Assembly (NCBI RefSeq): GCF_008831285.2
Contig: NC_045141.1
Span: 15,858,106 to 15,922,105 of the forward strand
Source: Nymphaea colorata
Lineage: Eukaryota > Streptophyta > Magnoliopsida > Nymphaeales > Nymphaeaceae
DNA length: 64,000 nt
Direction: 5' to 3'
Shown here: one piece after another, positions 49,187 to 59,490 of the stretch
Layout: every line of letters starts with the position of its first letter
How positions within the stretch are numbered: position 1 is the first letter of the stretch
Translations under genes and position numbers: made by a program
Notes under the pieces: model-generated
Told to the model about the DNA's origin: nothing
The model's database searches: none
What the model saw: only the letters and a program-made list of their open reading frames with translations

Positions 49187-51313
49187 CTCAAAATTAAATC
49201 AACTAAAATTATGTTTCCTGCTAGATCACTATAATATATAAGGTTAGATTGCACAAAAAATAAGGTAATCTATTTTGAAAGCCGTATTTTGAAGTTAATC
49301 ATACAGAAGCATCTTGTTTCACAGTAGCCTGCTAGCTCCCGCCTTGTCTATGGGGCCAACCCCCTCTGGAAACATAGCCAGCGAGTAGTTGCTGATGGAA
49401 GTCAGGAAGAGTATTAAGTTGAAAACGCTCGATCAAGCCTAAACTTAATTTTGCCTTTCTTAAGGCATGCCAGCTTACTCCCTTATGTTTTACGTACTTA
49501 ATTAAAGTGACTAAACCTAATTAAAAGATAATTTGTTTTGTAGTGGCTGTAAGAGTTATAAGCATGTTCTTGGTAACATATTAAATCAACGATGGGTTAA
49601 CAAGCTGGCTAACAAAGGGTAAAGGTAGGGGTGTGAGATCATTTTGAAAATATGACGTGCCAAAATGGGAGATCTCGTGGCTCTTTTTTGTGTTGAACAG
49701 GTAAAAGAACTCGTTGAACTTGCAGCATTAAATGGTTCTTCTCATTTCTAGTCTTGCAACCATCTATTTCATTGGAAAACAAGCTGTACAAGTGGCATGT
49801 TCAAGTTCAGCTCATTTAGTTAAACACTTTATTGAGTTTCGATTTGAGTTCAACTCGTCGTGAAGACCGATTAAACCGAAACTATATCAAATTCAACTCG
49901 AAAGCTGGTTATATGCACTACCCTTGTGCTAAAAAGTGACCAAAATACACCGATTTGTCAAAAGGAAATATTCTTTATGTGGACAAAAGATGGACAGTGG
50001 AAAAAATGAAATCTTCAAAATGTCCATTACATTTTCAAAAACTGTTAACACCGCTATATTTCAAGTCATCTGACGCTAAAATAGTGTTAGTGAACAGCAG
50101 CTCTTGTACTATCTTAGAACTAGAGCATGTGTTGGAGCTCGAACCGCCACTTCCTTTTCCTATCGGACCAAGCTCTAGGTACATGGGGGCGGAGGCAGAG
50201 GCTGGTACGGGCAATGGCTCCCCTTCAGATTTTTTTTTTTAAGTTAAAAATTTGACTTTAGCTTCCCTTTGATGCACATGAGCAAACCCTAAGGTGGCGT
50301 GCGCGACTCAATCTAGTTCAACTCATTCAACTTGTTCATATAGTACTAAAAACACTGTTTGACCCCTTCACAGGCCACCACTTGAGTAAGTGATCATTCT
50401 TTGTGTTTTTTATAAAGGAGTTCTTACTTTTTATTATCAAGGGTATTTTGGTAAATCTGTCAAGAAATTCAAATGGTGTGAGATAACCTTGGTTTCATAC
50501 TTATGTAAGCCTTTCCGTCATTCATTTTTTTAAATGTTTTTTAGGAGTGAATTGTGTTTTCCACTGCCCTTAAAAGGAAGCTACTATCAACTTGATTTTC
50601 GATTGTATTACTATTAATTGGAGACACAAAAATGCTACAGCTACCGCATCATAATTTAAACCCAAGTCCTTAAAAATGTGGACCATCTTGCCACCCAATG
50701 CGCTACTAACCCCTCAAACTTTTTTCAAACATTACAAGAGTCTATGTGTCTCCATCTGGTTACAGTTGTCCACATCCGTATTTAAAAAATAGAACACAGA
50801 TCCACCAACCCTTTTCGAATGTGAGAATCTTGATCGCCTTCCGTTTCCTTTTCAAAGAAATATGAACAAGCATTAATAACACATTTTTATCAGCATTATG
50901 CTTTTGGGAAATTCATGCAGAAACGGCCTTGTCACACCAGCTATTGATGAGGATGCAAGAACAGTCTGCTGCATTTATCCACTGTCTCTCCTGTCCTGTC
51001 ACCAGCTGTGTTTCTTTCCTCCTTTGACCATCTACCCACTTCCCATGGAGCTGATCACCAAACTTTTCTTCCTCAAAGGACACCAAAAATGGGATCACGT
51101 GCCTCTGTAGGCCCATCCATATCCAGTTCAAAAGTAGTCGCCTTCCAAGCAGTTGCAGAGATCATGACATATTCCGTGATATTAGTCGCGAAAAAGAAGA
51201 AACAAGAACTCGAGAGGTACATTTCAGCAAGCTCCATGGCTTCCATTGTTAGTTTACATCAACACTCATCAGTCCATGACTCCATTCGCACATCTGTGCA
51301 CCCAGACAGCCGG

Positions 51314-51781
51314 TCAGTCTCTCCCTTCCTCGATGGTATCGAGCCTACCCCGAGCATTCCGACCATATACAACGGCCCCGACGTCCCTCCCCGAGCCCCA
51401 GGCGGGCTCCCGGTCATCCGCCACGAACCCGGCGTAGCCCTTCCGCCGGAGCGCCGCGGTGGCCTTCGCTGCCAGCGCGGCCAGCTCCGCGGGCCTCAGC
51501 CGGTGCCGGAGCGAGCTCAGCGGCAGCGCGAAGTAGAGGTGGCCGGGTTGGAGCTCCTCCTCGGCGCCAACCGCCGAGACGAAGCCGTCGAACTCCATGT
51601 CGTCCGAGTGGCAGATGAAGCACGAGGGGTCGCGCCGCAGCAAGTACGACGCCTTCACCGGCGACGCGAACTCCTCGAGGTCGCCGTCCGGCAGCACCAG
51701 CTTAGCCGTGCCGCAGCCGGAGGCTTTAAGCGGCGCCGGCGCCGTCGCCACGGCGGCCTCGCACGAAGAGCAAGTGCCCAT
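51314..51781 (-). CDS. PADRE (DUF4228) domain protein 2, single exon
   Basis: A 155-residue intact frame beginning MGTCSSCEAAV, again with Gly2, Cys4 and Ser6 suited to N-myristoylation and palmitoylation. The core reads AKLVLPDGDLEEFASPVKAS, YLLRRDPSCFICHSDDMEFD, LQPGHLYFALPLSSLRHRL and AELAALAAKATAALRR, then a variable tail ending RNARGRLDTIEEGRD. Domain order and size match the gene at 44462 but identity is modest by eye, so these are distinct subfamily members rather than a recent tandem pair. Function is unknown; the family is stress-responsive. High GC gives long antisense frames that are not genes. Confidence 0.95.
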   Translation of the reverse strand: MGTCSSCEAAVATAPAPLKASGCGTAKLVLPDGDLEEFASPVKASYLLRRDPSCFICHSDDMEFDGFVSAVGAEEELQPGHLYFALPLSSLRHRLRPAELAALAAKATAALRRKGYAGFVADDREPAWGSGRDVGAVVYGRNARGRLDTIEEGRD

Positions 51782-51870
51782 CGCTTCTCAGGCAGAGAGA
51801 GGATCGGGGGCGAGTGCTCAGACTCCAGCGCGTGTTTTGCGTCTTTGCGTGTGTGCGGGAACACGAGAAG

Positions 51871-51878
51871 CTTATATA
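51871..51878 (-). promoter_or_regulatory. TATA box of PADRE gene 2
   Basis: TATATAAG on the minus strand about 90 bp upstream of the start codon at 51781. Confidence 0.75.
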
Positions 51879-54534
51879 CAGAGGCGAAGGGGGTAGGCTT
51901 ACTCAAAAACCGCCACGTGTCCCATAGTTTCTTGAAGGGTCCGGGATCCCTGCAGATTCGTCGGTGTGGAAAACATGAGGAGCAATTCCCTAACGACCAT
52001 AATGCCCCCTCGGAGCCGAGCTCGACAAGACCGAGCCCAGTTCCCACTCATAAGTGGGTCAAGGTGGGCTCGGGCACGTTGCTAGCGGCTGATTTAAGGT
52101 CAGTCGTTAGTTCAATTTAGTACATTTCAACTCCCCCAATGATCGTAAATCAGTGTAAAAGCTAAATACTAGTTTGGATGTCATATGCCATCTTTTTTAA
52201 TCTTATGCAATGCGTTTGTTACCTAAATACGAAGAATAAATAAAAAGAATGCATTAATCATAAGATTACTCCAAGCAGTTTTGGATCTCATAATCGCTAC
52301 TTCACTTCCCATGAATCATAAAAAACGAAACATCTAGCAGAGGGTAAACACGTAATTTAAATTGCAAAGTCTTGCTGGTGGGTGCAATTTGCCAACCTGG
52401 AAATCTGGCCACCGCGACAGCGCTGCCTGCTGCAGATGGAATGCAGTAATGAGCTCGTTTCCTAGTTCCCCCCTCCTTATTGCTAAAATTGCAGTCGCCT
52501 CCTCTTTGCAAGATATTTCTCCAAACCCCCCACCCTGCGTCGACAATATAATTTTATGAGTTAAACGGGCGAAGAATACCACGCAAAGGTATTGGAAGAA
52601 ACAATCTTTTACACTTGTTGTCCATGGATGCCGTTAAAAGAACGACCAACTTTGAAGAAAAAATTAAAAAGGTAGGACCGGTTTGAAGAATTAAGTGATA
52701 AAAAGGAGGACTGGCAAGAAAGGAAGGAATCATAGTGGGGAAGGGGGAAGTTGCCGGGAGGCAGAGGGGCCGCGCTGGCGCAGCACGCCTAGTCGTTGGT
52801 GTAGACACGTGTCCGGTTTCAAAGTCATCGACGTCACTTGTAGGCATGGAGAAACGGCGTGTGGCCATTGTTTGTCTCCCATGATTCATAACAAATAAAG
52901 TCTTTAGATGAATTTGATCAGTTTCATTAGGCATCGGATCAAATTCTAATTCTCTTTGTTTGTGGATGTCGATATATCTAAATCGAATCACATATTCGAT
53001 CGAATTGTTTCAAAAAAGATAGATTTAAAACAATTTTGATATCAATTAAGAAATCACATCAGATTCAAATTTAAAAAAATGATCCGATTGAATTTAGACA
53101 CACATAAATATTCAATTGAATTCGTCAGAAATCTATATCTAATACTTTTACATTTTGAAAACAGGTTTGGTTCTGAACGTAGAAAAACAAATTTGGTTTA
53201 GATTTAGATTGTGAAATCAGATTTCAGATTTCGATATGGATGCAAATACAACTTCTTTTTTTCATCTGTATTTGAATAACCAATTCATTGACATCCATAC
53301 TTTTAGTCAACTTGGATGAGTGGATGATGATCAAACTAATCTTTTTCATAGTTGAATTGAAATTTGAGTATGACATTTGGCGTAAACATCTAACTTAATT
53401 GCATTAAAATGTCGGCTGCTATGCTCATCAGATCCGACATTAGTTTTTAAAAAATTAACAATATGTTCGGGACTGAGTCTGAATTTGATTACAACATAGA
53501 ACCGGCTTAAGCAAATTTTGATGCATATCAGGCCCAATGAGAATGTGAATTATTCACATCCTTATGTTACCCTTTTTTTTTTATATTTAGATCCAGATTT
53601 AGATTTGAAAAATACTGATCCATTGTAGGACATGAACCCACGATAAGGAAAGCTTGGACGCAATTTCCATAGAAGTGGACAAAAGTGCAACAGAAATTAT
53701 TCATGGGTAATTATACCTAGTCCCTTACATGTAAGATATCTTTGCTCATATTATTTGGAACTCACATGATTTTGATAACGGATTGCGCACCAACAGAAAT
53801 CTTTATACTTGAGTTTATTTTTTCTATGTACATTTTTCCATCCTTCCGTATATATGTGTGTGTGTGTGTGTGTGTTAATTTTGTCAAGGCTCTCCAAAGT
53901 AAGCTTCTTAGCTCAATGGGGACATAATATACTCAAATACTGACCCAAAATTTACGATAACAATTGTGATCCACGTGGTGCATTATTTCAAAACTTTCTA
54001 GATCAATTTGCAATACTAGGTGTCAATTACTTTAGCTAATGCTTGTGTGAATTTGGGAACTTTCATGAAGATATTAGACAAACGAGTGGAGATTTGGTTA
54101 AACTTCAACCACGCATCCACTTGAGTTAATTAAAATCGCCCATATGAGCATACTCTGCAAATCACGTGTAGCAGTAAGCTTTTAGTTATGTCTAAAGTCG
54201 TTTTTTTTCAGAAAGTAACTGCACCACTGTGATTTCGTCTGCAATGAAGAAAAAAAAAAAGAACATTACTTTTTCATGCCCAATAGTTCTAAAATCGTGT
54301 CTCTCAAGCAAAGATATGAGGTTTCATTCGATGGATATTAACATCGAAATCTATACATTGATAATTGGTTTTGTCAAAACCATAAACAATTGTTAACTAC
54401 AGCAGGCACGCGCATCTCTTGCTGTGTCCTTTGCTATCGTGTGCATGACGAGAGAGATCTGTAAGGGCACTCTTAATTTCATATCAACAATCCACAATAC
54501 TATTTCAGATAGCATCCTCCAAGAATCTAATTAA

Positions 54535-54646
54535 GGACGTGGTTACTACACGCTTCCCGACTGGTTACGCTACCCATGAAACAACATAGAGGACGTAGTT
54601 ACTACACGCCACCCCACTCGACTGGTTGAACTACCCATGAGAAAGA
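54535..54646. repeat. Imperfect 56-bp direct duplication
   Basis: GGACGTGGTTACTACACGC..CTGGTTACGCTACCCATGA at 54535 recurs as GGACGTAGTTACTACACGC..CTGGTTGAACTACCCATGA at 54591. Confidence 0.85.
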
Positions 54647-54827
54647 GATGCCTTCTTTCCAAGTGTTTATATCTCAAAAGTGGGCAGATGCTAAAAGAAA
54701 GACTTTTTCAAGTGGCCACAGCTACATGCATATAGAACCAGATGCTGTTCTTGACTTTGATTTTAAATATACAGCATGTCTACAACAGCCGCCATCTGTA
54801 CATGCTCCCCGTCGCAAACATGAACTA

Positions 54828-54926
54828 AAGGAGCGTTTGGTAAAATAAAGCACTATATTTTTCAGAACATTGTTTCATGAATTTGTCTCAAAGATTGAGA
54901 CATATTTATATAACCAAACGCCCCTT
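54828..54926. mobile_element. 99-bp MITE with 14-bp inverted ends at the 3' side of the DC1 gene
   Basis: The left end, AAGGAGCGTTTGGT (54828-54841), and the right end, ACCAAACGCCCCTT (54913-54926), are inverse complements with one mismatch. The interior is AT-rich. A clear target duplication is not visible. It lies just beyond the stop codon of the DC1 gene at 54948 and probably falls in its 3' UTR. Confidence 0.7.
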
Positions 54927-54947
54927 GAAGGGCCTAAAACGATGTTA

Positions 54948-55664
54948 TCACTTTGTCATCAAATTTCCAACCACTCCGGCGATGAGAGCCGTCGGCTCTC
55001 CCAGAATGGCTGAGATAACAGACTGAAGGGCTACCCCAGCCACCCTCACCTTCCCTCCTTTACTGTTCTTGTTGTAATTTTGAACTGTGCCCTTCAGAGT
55101 GGGAATCCTACTGTAGAGCTCTGTGCTGCTCTTCTTGCCGGTGCTGGCATGATGCAACTCTTGCCAATTCTCAGCCAACATCTCCTTGGCACATGAAACG
55201 TGCAGATGATACTTCTTGCAGGCACTCCTGTATGACCAACTCAGCCCCTTGCGGCCGCACCGGCAGCATGGGGACGAGACCTTCTTGTACAGGTGGAGCT
55301 TGACCTCGCCGTCGTTGAGCACATGCGGAAGGTTGTAGCAGCATGGGTGCAGGTCAAAGCCACACAACTTGCAGTGATATAAAAAGCCTAGGATATCCTT
55401 GCCGCAGGCATTGCAGTAGCGCATGCCGCTGCCTGGTGCTTTAGTGAAGAACTGGAAGTTGCAATTGGGATAGAAGGGGTGCGAAACGGATTGATTGGGA
55501 AGTGCACAGTATTTATGGAGGTCAAAATCACAGTACTCACATTTGTATCGGCCGCCGATCCCCGACTCCTTGCAGCCATCACACTTGAAGGGCACTTCCT
55601 TGTATTCAAACTTCAGCTTGTGCTGTGGGTGGCTGGCGTGAGTGATCTCCCTGTTGTAGATCAT
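54948..55664 (-). CDS. DC1 (cysteine/histidine-rich C1) domain protein, single exon
   Basis: 238 residues from MIYNREITHASHPQHKL. The first DC1 module is H12-P-..-H15..FKCDGCKE (C28, C31)..YKCEYCDFDLHKYC (C42, C45, H50, C53). The second is HPFYPNCNFQFF..RYCNACGKDI..YHCKLCGFDLHPCC. The third is degenerate (SPCCRCGRKGLSWSYRSACK, YHLHVSC). The C-terminal 35 residues form a small Gly/Ala-rich hydrophobic tail (VAGVALQSVISAILG). DC1 proteins are plant-specific zinc-binding proteins of stress and hormone responses, with no enzymatic activity known. An in-frame ATG at 55724 lies upstream of the TATA box, so the start at 55664, which matches the family N-terminus (M.Y..EI.H.SHP.H), is preferred. Confidence 0.93.
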   Translation of the reverse strand: MIYNREITHASHPQHKLKFEYKEVPFKCDGCKESGIGGRYKCEYCDFDLHKYCALPNQSVSHPFYPNCNFQFFTKAPGSGMRYCNACGKDILGFLYHCKLCGFDLHPCCYNLPHVLNDGEVKLHLYKKVSSPCCRCGRKGLSWSYRSACKKYHLHVSCAKEMLAENWQELHHASTGKKSSTELYSRIPTLKGTVQNYNKNSKGGKVRVAGVALQSVISAILGEPTALIAGVVGNLMTK

Positions 55665-55710
55665 GTTGGGGAGTCTGTGGTAAACCACCAAGGTAGGAAG
55701 CATGTACTGA

Positions 55711-55718
55711 TATATATA
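55711..55718 (-). promoter_or_regulatory. TATA box of the DC1 gene
   Basis: TATATATA on the minus strand about 47 bp upstream of the chosen start. It decides against the in-frame upstream ATG at 55724. Confidence 0.65.
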
Positions 55719-57167
55719 CAGCAAGCTTGGGAGAGAGGCTAAGAGTGACTAAATAATCCTAAAGGAGAATAATCTGGAATTCCAATGAAATAAAGGAGAA
55801 TAATCTTGAACTCAAGTTGCTTATTTCTTACAAGGGAATAAGTGGATGGAATATCTTTGAACAGTGAAAGAGGTCACCAAAACAAAATTGAAGCTTAAGG
55901 CATAAACCAGGTAGAACTTATGCTTCTTGAAGGATGGTGACGGCAGTTGTTGAGAGAAAGAGAGAGATTCGTACCCACTTTAGATATCAAGTTATATTCG
56001 TCGCTTGGGTCCTAGATGCATACACCCATCGAATGGCATGGAGCACTAGCCACCAGCATTCGAAACTTATCCTGTACCCAATTAATATTCTCCGTTAGGA
56101 ATCAATTCTCGACAAGTTTCGTGCGCACATTTGCTTGGATTGCACTGAATTCTCTTTATATGGTGATTGTAGAATTTTACCTTGTAGAAGAAAAGATGCA
56201 TATCCCCCATACGATATACTAAGACAAAAGAAAAGAACATAGCAGAAACCAATATCAAACTTTCTGATTTTCTACCGCATAATATTCTTATCTTCGTCAA
56301 ACTGAAAATAGAGGAGGAGAGTGAATCTCTTAATAGAAAGCATCACCCTTTTAACGGCATGTGGACAAGTTTGCTGCCACAAAAAAACAAAAACAAAAAA
56401 CAAAATACTGAATAACATGAGGACACGAGATAGAGTTGAAAGACTCCAGCATCGGCAAGTCTAAATTTCACTGTCATAATAGGCACGTGTAATCCTTGCA
56501 TATGCTCATCGTAGTCTACGGCCCAAAAATGTTTTAGATATACTCCTGAATACGGAATCTACACCGCAAAGGGAACATGGTCAGACATAATCCGGAATAT
56601 TAGAGGAAAAACTATGCTTCTCTATTCTTCCAACAGCTCCTCTCAAATGAGGGAAAGCGGAGAAGTGATTTACGTGTAATCCGAAAAAAATCTGCAGATA
56701 TCCAAGTTATCATCTGCTGAAAGCTATCAGCTTGCAAATGAAGATTCCGTCCTCAAAAGTGTAACTGTACCAAGTGAGAAATTTAAACTAACTTGCACTC
56801 TTTTTTCCTCCCCTTTGTAGAGGTACATTCAGGAGGAATTTCCTTCGTTCAGTACAGTAGAGTGGGCAACTTCTCTGGAGATGATGACTGATGATCCAGA
56901 GGATGGTATCAAAGGAATATACCTATCCTTCGTTTCTCTGTGTATTTCAAAAGAATCACAGCTAACAAGTGCTTGTCGAATGAACGTACATGCCGCATTT
57001 TATCAGCACCATCTACGGAAGTTTTAACATCAAACACTGTCGCCAATTAAGCATAAACTACCGTTTGGTTTTAATGGACCATCTCCATCAGAGAGAGGAC
57101 CTTGTAGTGCACTTTTTAGTTACTAAAAGGCAACAGATAAGGAGACATAAAGCAATAGTCAGAGGAA
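55719..57167. other. Interval between the DC1 gene and the PLS-type PPR gene
   Basis: This interval contains the DC1 upstream region and the 3' region of the PPR gene. I see no coding structure; one moderately pyrimidine-rich tract precedes TTTGTAG/AGGTAC at 56800-56825. Confidence 0.5.
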
Positions 57168-59186
57168 TTATCGTAAATCAAAGCTGGAAAGCGAACTGGG
57201 AGATGTCGAAAAATAATCTACAGACCTCATGTGATCAGTTAATTGGTCCAGTAGGAGGTACAGGTCATCAGATATATCATGCCGTTTGTCCTCGATAGTG
57301 AATTCATGTACAAAACCATTTATCTCAATTAAGCTAACTGCTTTACATTTTTTAATTCCCTTATCTTTCATCAACTTCCTGATCTTTTTTACATCTTCCC
57401 ACCAATTTGCTTCACAATATATATTTGATAGAAGCACGTAGAGTCCTCCATTTTCTTGCTCGACTTCAAGTAGAGGTCCAATAACTTGCTCCCCCATATC
57501 GACATTTCCATGAATTCTGCATGCTCCAAGAAATGCACCCCAAACAACAATATCTGGCTTCATTGGCATGCTGTCTATTAGCTCCTTTGCTTCCTCTAGA
57601 TAGCCCCCTCGGCCAAGAAGATCAACCATGCAAGCGTAATGCTGAATCTCAGGCAAAAGATTATAAATAGTTTTCATCATCTTGAAAAAGAAGCGACCTT
57701 GTTGAAGCAAACCACCGTGGCTACAGGCAGAGAGAAGACCAACAAAGGTAATGTCGTCTGGAACCACACCTTGTTCTTGCATTTCTGAAAAAATATCTAG
57801 AGCAGCTGAGGCATGTCCATGCATGGCCAAGGCACTTATGATCACATTCCAAGATACCAAACTTCTCTCCCGCATTGAATTAAAGAGATGCAATGCAATA
57901 TCAATACGGCCACATTTTGCGTACATGTCAATAAGTGAATTTGTAAGTGCAACCGTAAACTTCATATTGCTGGCACATATATAAACATGAGCTTCTCTGC
58001 CAAGCCTCAAGTCCCCTATGTGGCTACAGATAGCAAGGACACTAGATAACGTTACCTCATCAGGTTTAGAGTTCGAAAGCCACATCTGTCCAAAAATTTT
58101 CAAACCCTCCGTGTACAGCTGACCTTGGCAATAGCCTGCAATCATTGTGTTCCAGGATATAATATTTCTCTCTGGCATTTGCTCAAATATCTGGCGTGCA
58201 ACATCCAGCATCCCATGATGCACATGAGCAGCAACCATGGTCGTCCATGACACCACATTTCTCATGGCCATGTCCTTGAATACCCACCTTGCAGCATCGA
58301 TGTTGTCACATTTTGCATACATATCCATCAAAGCATTCATCACGAAAGTATCTATTTCTACCCCAAGTCTCACTACAAAACCATGAATAGCCCTACCCCA
58401 ATTGAATTCCCCTGCCTCGGAACAAACTGAGAGAACGCTGACGAACGTTACCTCATCTGGCTCAACACCTTCTTCCCTCATTGTCCGAAACAACTCAAAA
58501 ACCACTTTAGGGAATGAATATTGTGAATACCCAGCAATCATTGAATTCCAAGACACAACACTCTTTTCAGGTATTTCGTCGAACGCTTGATGGGCATTAT
58601 CCAACCATCCTAAGACCACATAAAAATGAACCAGAGCGTTCCCAACAACGACATGCGGCTCGTAACCAAGCTTCACAACCTGAAGATGAAGCGCCATTCC
58701 CACACACCACCCCGACTCAGAAGCAACACACGCCTTGAGAACGAACGGTATAGTGAACTCGTTGGGAAGGAGACCTCTGCGAAGCAGTTGGCGATAAAGT
58801 AGTAGAGATTCCTCCGGGTTCCTACTGAAACAGTAAGCTCGGATTAAACCATTGTACATAAAAACGTTCTGTTCATCCGTTTGAGCGAGCAGAAGACGAG
58901 CGCAGCGAAGGTGGGCACAGTCGGAGAGCGCGTAGAGAGCTACAAGCTTCCCAACTGCCAACTTTCGTTCGGGAACGAAGGGGTTCACGACGAGCCGAGC
59001 GTGAATCTGCTCCACCTCCTTCATTGTCCTGCATGACTCCAACCCCTCAAGAAGAGAATGGAACCTGAAGTTCAAAATGCCGGTGAATTTGGGCTCTGAG
59101 ATAGAGTGGGATGCTAGGCTGATAACGAGGGCAGGCCTGTGGTGGCATCCGACGGCTAGGCAAAGAAATTTGGAGGTTGCTTTCAT
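57168..59186 (-). CDS. PLS-class pentatricopeptide repeat protein, E/E+ type, single exon
   Basis: 672 residues, intact. The N-terminus, MKATSKFLCLAVGCHHRP, is suited to organelle import. Repeats run from about residue 75 to 560 with alternating P, L and S forms: NVFMYNGLIRAYCFSRNPEE, KSVVSWNSMIAGYSQYS, DTFVMNALMDMYAKCDNIDA, RNIISWNTMIAGYCQGQ, RSLVSWNVIISALAMHGH, DDITFVGLLSACSHGGLLQQ. The C-terminal E motif is DIVVWGAFLGACRIHGNVDM through LYVLLSNIYCEANWWEDVKK, followed by an E+-like GFVHEFTIEDKRH. There is no DYW deaminase domain. Proteins of this class select cytidines for C-to-U editing in mitochondria or plastids and often recruit a DYW partner in trans. The target cannot be read from the window. 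It is divergent from, and head to head with, the P-class gene at 59491. Confidence 0.95.
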   Translation of the reverse strand: MKATSKFLCLAVGCHHRPALVISLASHSISEPKFTGILNFRFHSLLEGLESCRTMKEVEQIHARLVVNPFVPERKLAVGKLVALYALSDCAHLRCARLLLAQTDEQNVFMYNGLIRAYCFSRNPEESLLLYRQLLRRGLLPNEFTIPFVLKACVASESGWCVGMALHLQVVKLGYEPHVVVGNALVHFYVVLGWLDNAHQAFDEIPEKSVVSWNSMIAGYSQYSFPKVVFELFRTMREEGVEPDEVTFVSVLSVCSEAGEFNWGRAIHGFVVRLGVEIDTFVMNALMDMYAKCDNIDAARWVFKDMAMRNVVSWTTMVAAHVHHGMLDVARQIFEQMPERNIISWNTMIAGYCQGQLYTEGLKIFGQMWLSNSKPDEVTLSSVLAICSHIGDLRLGREAHVYICASNMKFTVALTNSLIDMYAKCGRIDIALHLFNSMRERSLVSWNVIISALAMHGHASAALDIFSEMQEQGVVPDDITFVGLLSACSHGGLLQQGRFFFKMMKTIYNLLPEIQHYACMVDLLGRGGYLEEAKELIDSMPMKPDIVVWGAFLGACRIHGNVDMGEQVIGPLLEVEQENGGLYVLLSNIYCEANWWEDVKKIRKLMKDKGIKKCKAVSLIEINGFVHEFTIEDKRHDISDDLYLLLDQLTDHMRSVDYFSTSPSSLSSFDLR

Positions 59187-59490
59187 CCTTCTACCAAAAC
59201 AGGGGACGCCATGCCGCCCTCCCGCCGAGAGAGAGAGAGAGAGTTCGTCTCTGTCGCTAGATTTTTAATCAAGGGATCTGAATCGTCTGATTTATCTCCA
59301 TAGACACGGTATAGTATCTAAGATCGGCCGAAGTCATTTCCGTGGTCAACTTCAAGGCGCGGTCAAATTAAGGTTTTCCGCTCTCGGCGCACCCGTCGGA
59401 ACCCAACCCACCGGCATCTCGAGCCCATGGACAAGCCTATCCCTCTAGTGTCAGCCCTCTCTCTCACTCCTCCTCTCCGCTGCAGAAAGA
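59187..59490. promoter_or_regulatory. 304-bp shared interval between two divergent PPR genes
   Basis: The only sequence between the two start codons, so the genes probably share a bidirectional promoter. It holds a GA tract (59228-59243), W-box-type GGTCAAC (59344) and GGTCAAA (59361) sequences, no TATA box, and an ATG at 59427 in the wrong frame for the downstream gene. Confidence 0.6.

Larger units (their letters stand above)
44984..51313. other. Interval between the two PADRE genes
   Basis: About 6.3 kb of mixed sequence. It contains the GAGCTCGA-rich MITE (45365-45627), a second block with GAGCCAAACACGAGCCGAGCC phrases near 46690-46790, a GC-rich island (48499-48789), a MITE copy (49012-49186) and a TTTGGAT-bracketed relic near 47720-47860. 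No intact gene is recognised. Confidence 0.6.
51879..54947. other. Interval between PADRE gene 2 and the DC1 gene
   Basis: This interval holds promoter sequence of PADRE 2 and a long AT-rich repeat relic at about 52900-53620 made of phrases such as GATCCGATTGAATTTAGA, AGATTTCAGATTTCG and TTCATTGACATCCATAC, akin to 25380-25640. A (GT)n tract lies at 53855-53876, an imperfect duplication at 54535-54646, and a MITE at 54828-54926. No gene is seen. Confidence 0.6.

Noticed and set aside
51008-52120. A 370-codon plus-strand frame
   Set aside because: It is antisense to the GC-rich PADRE gene at 51314-51781, where the rarity of A/T at third positions removes antisense stops. No domain is visible.
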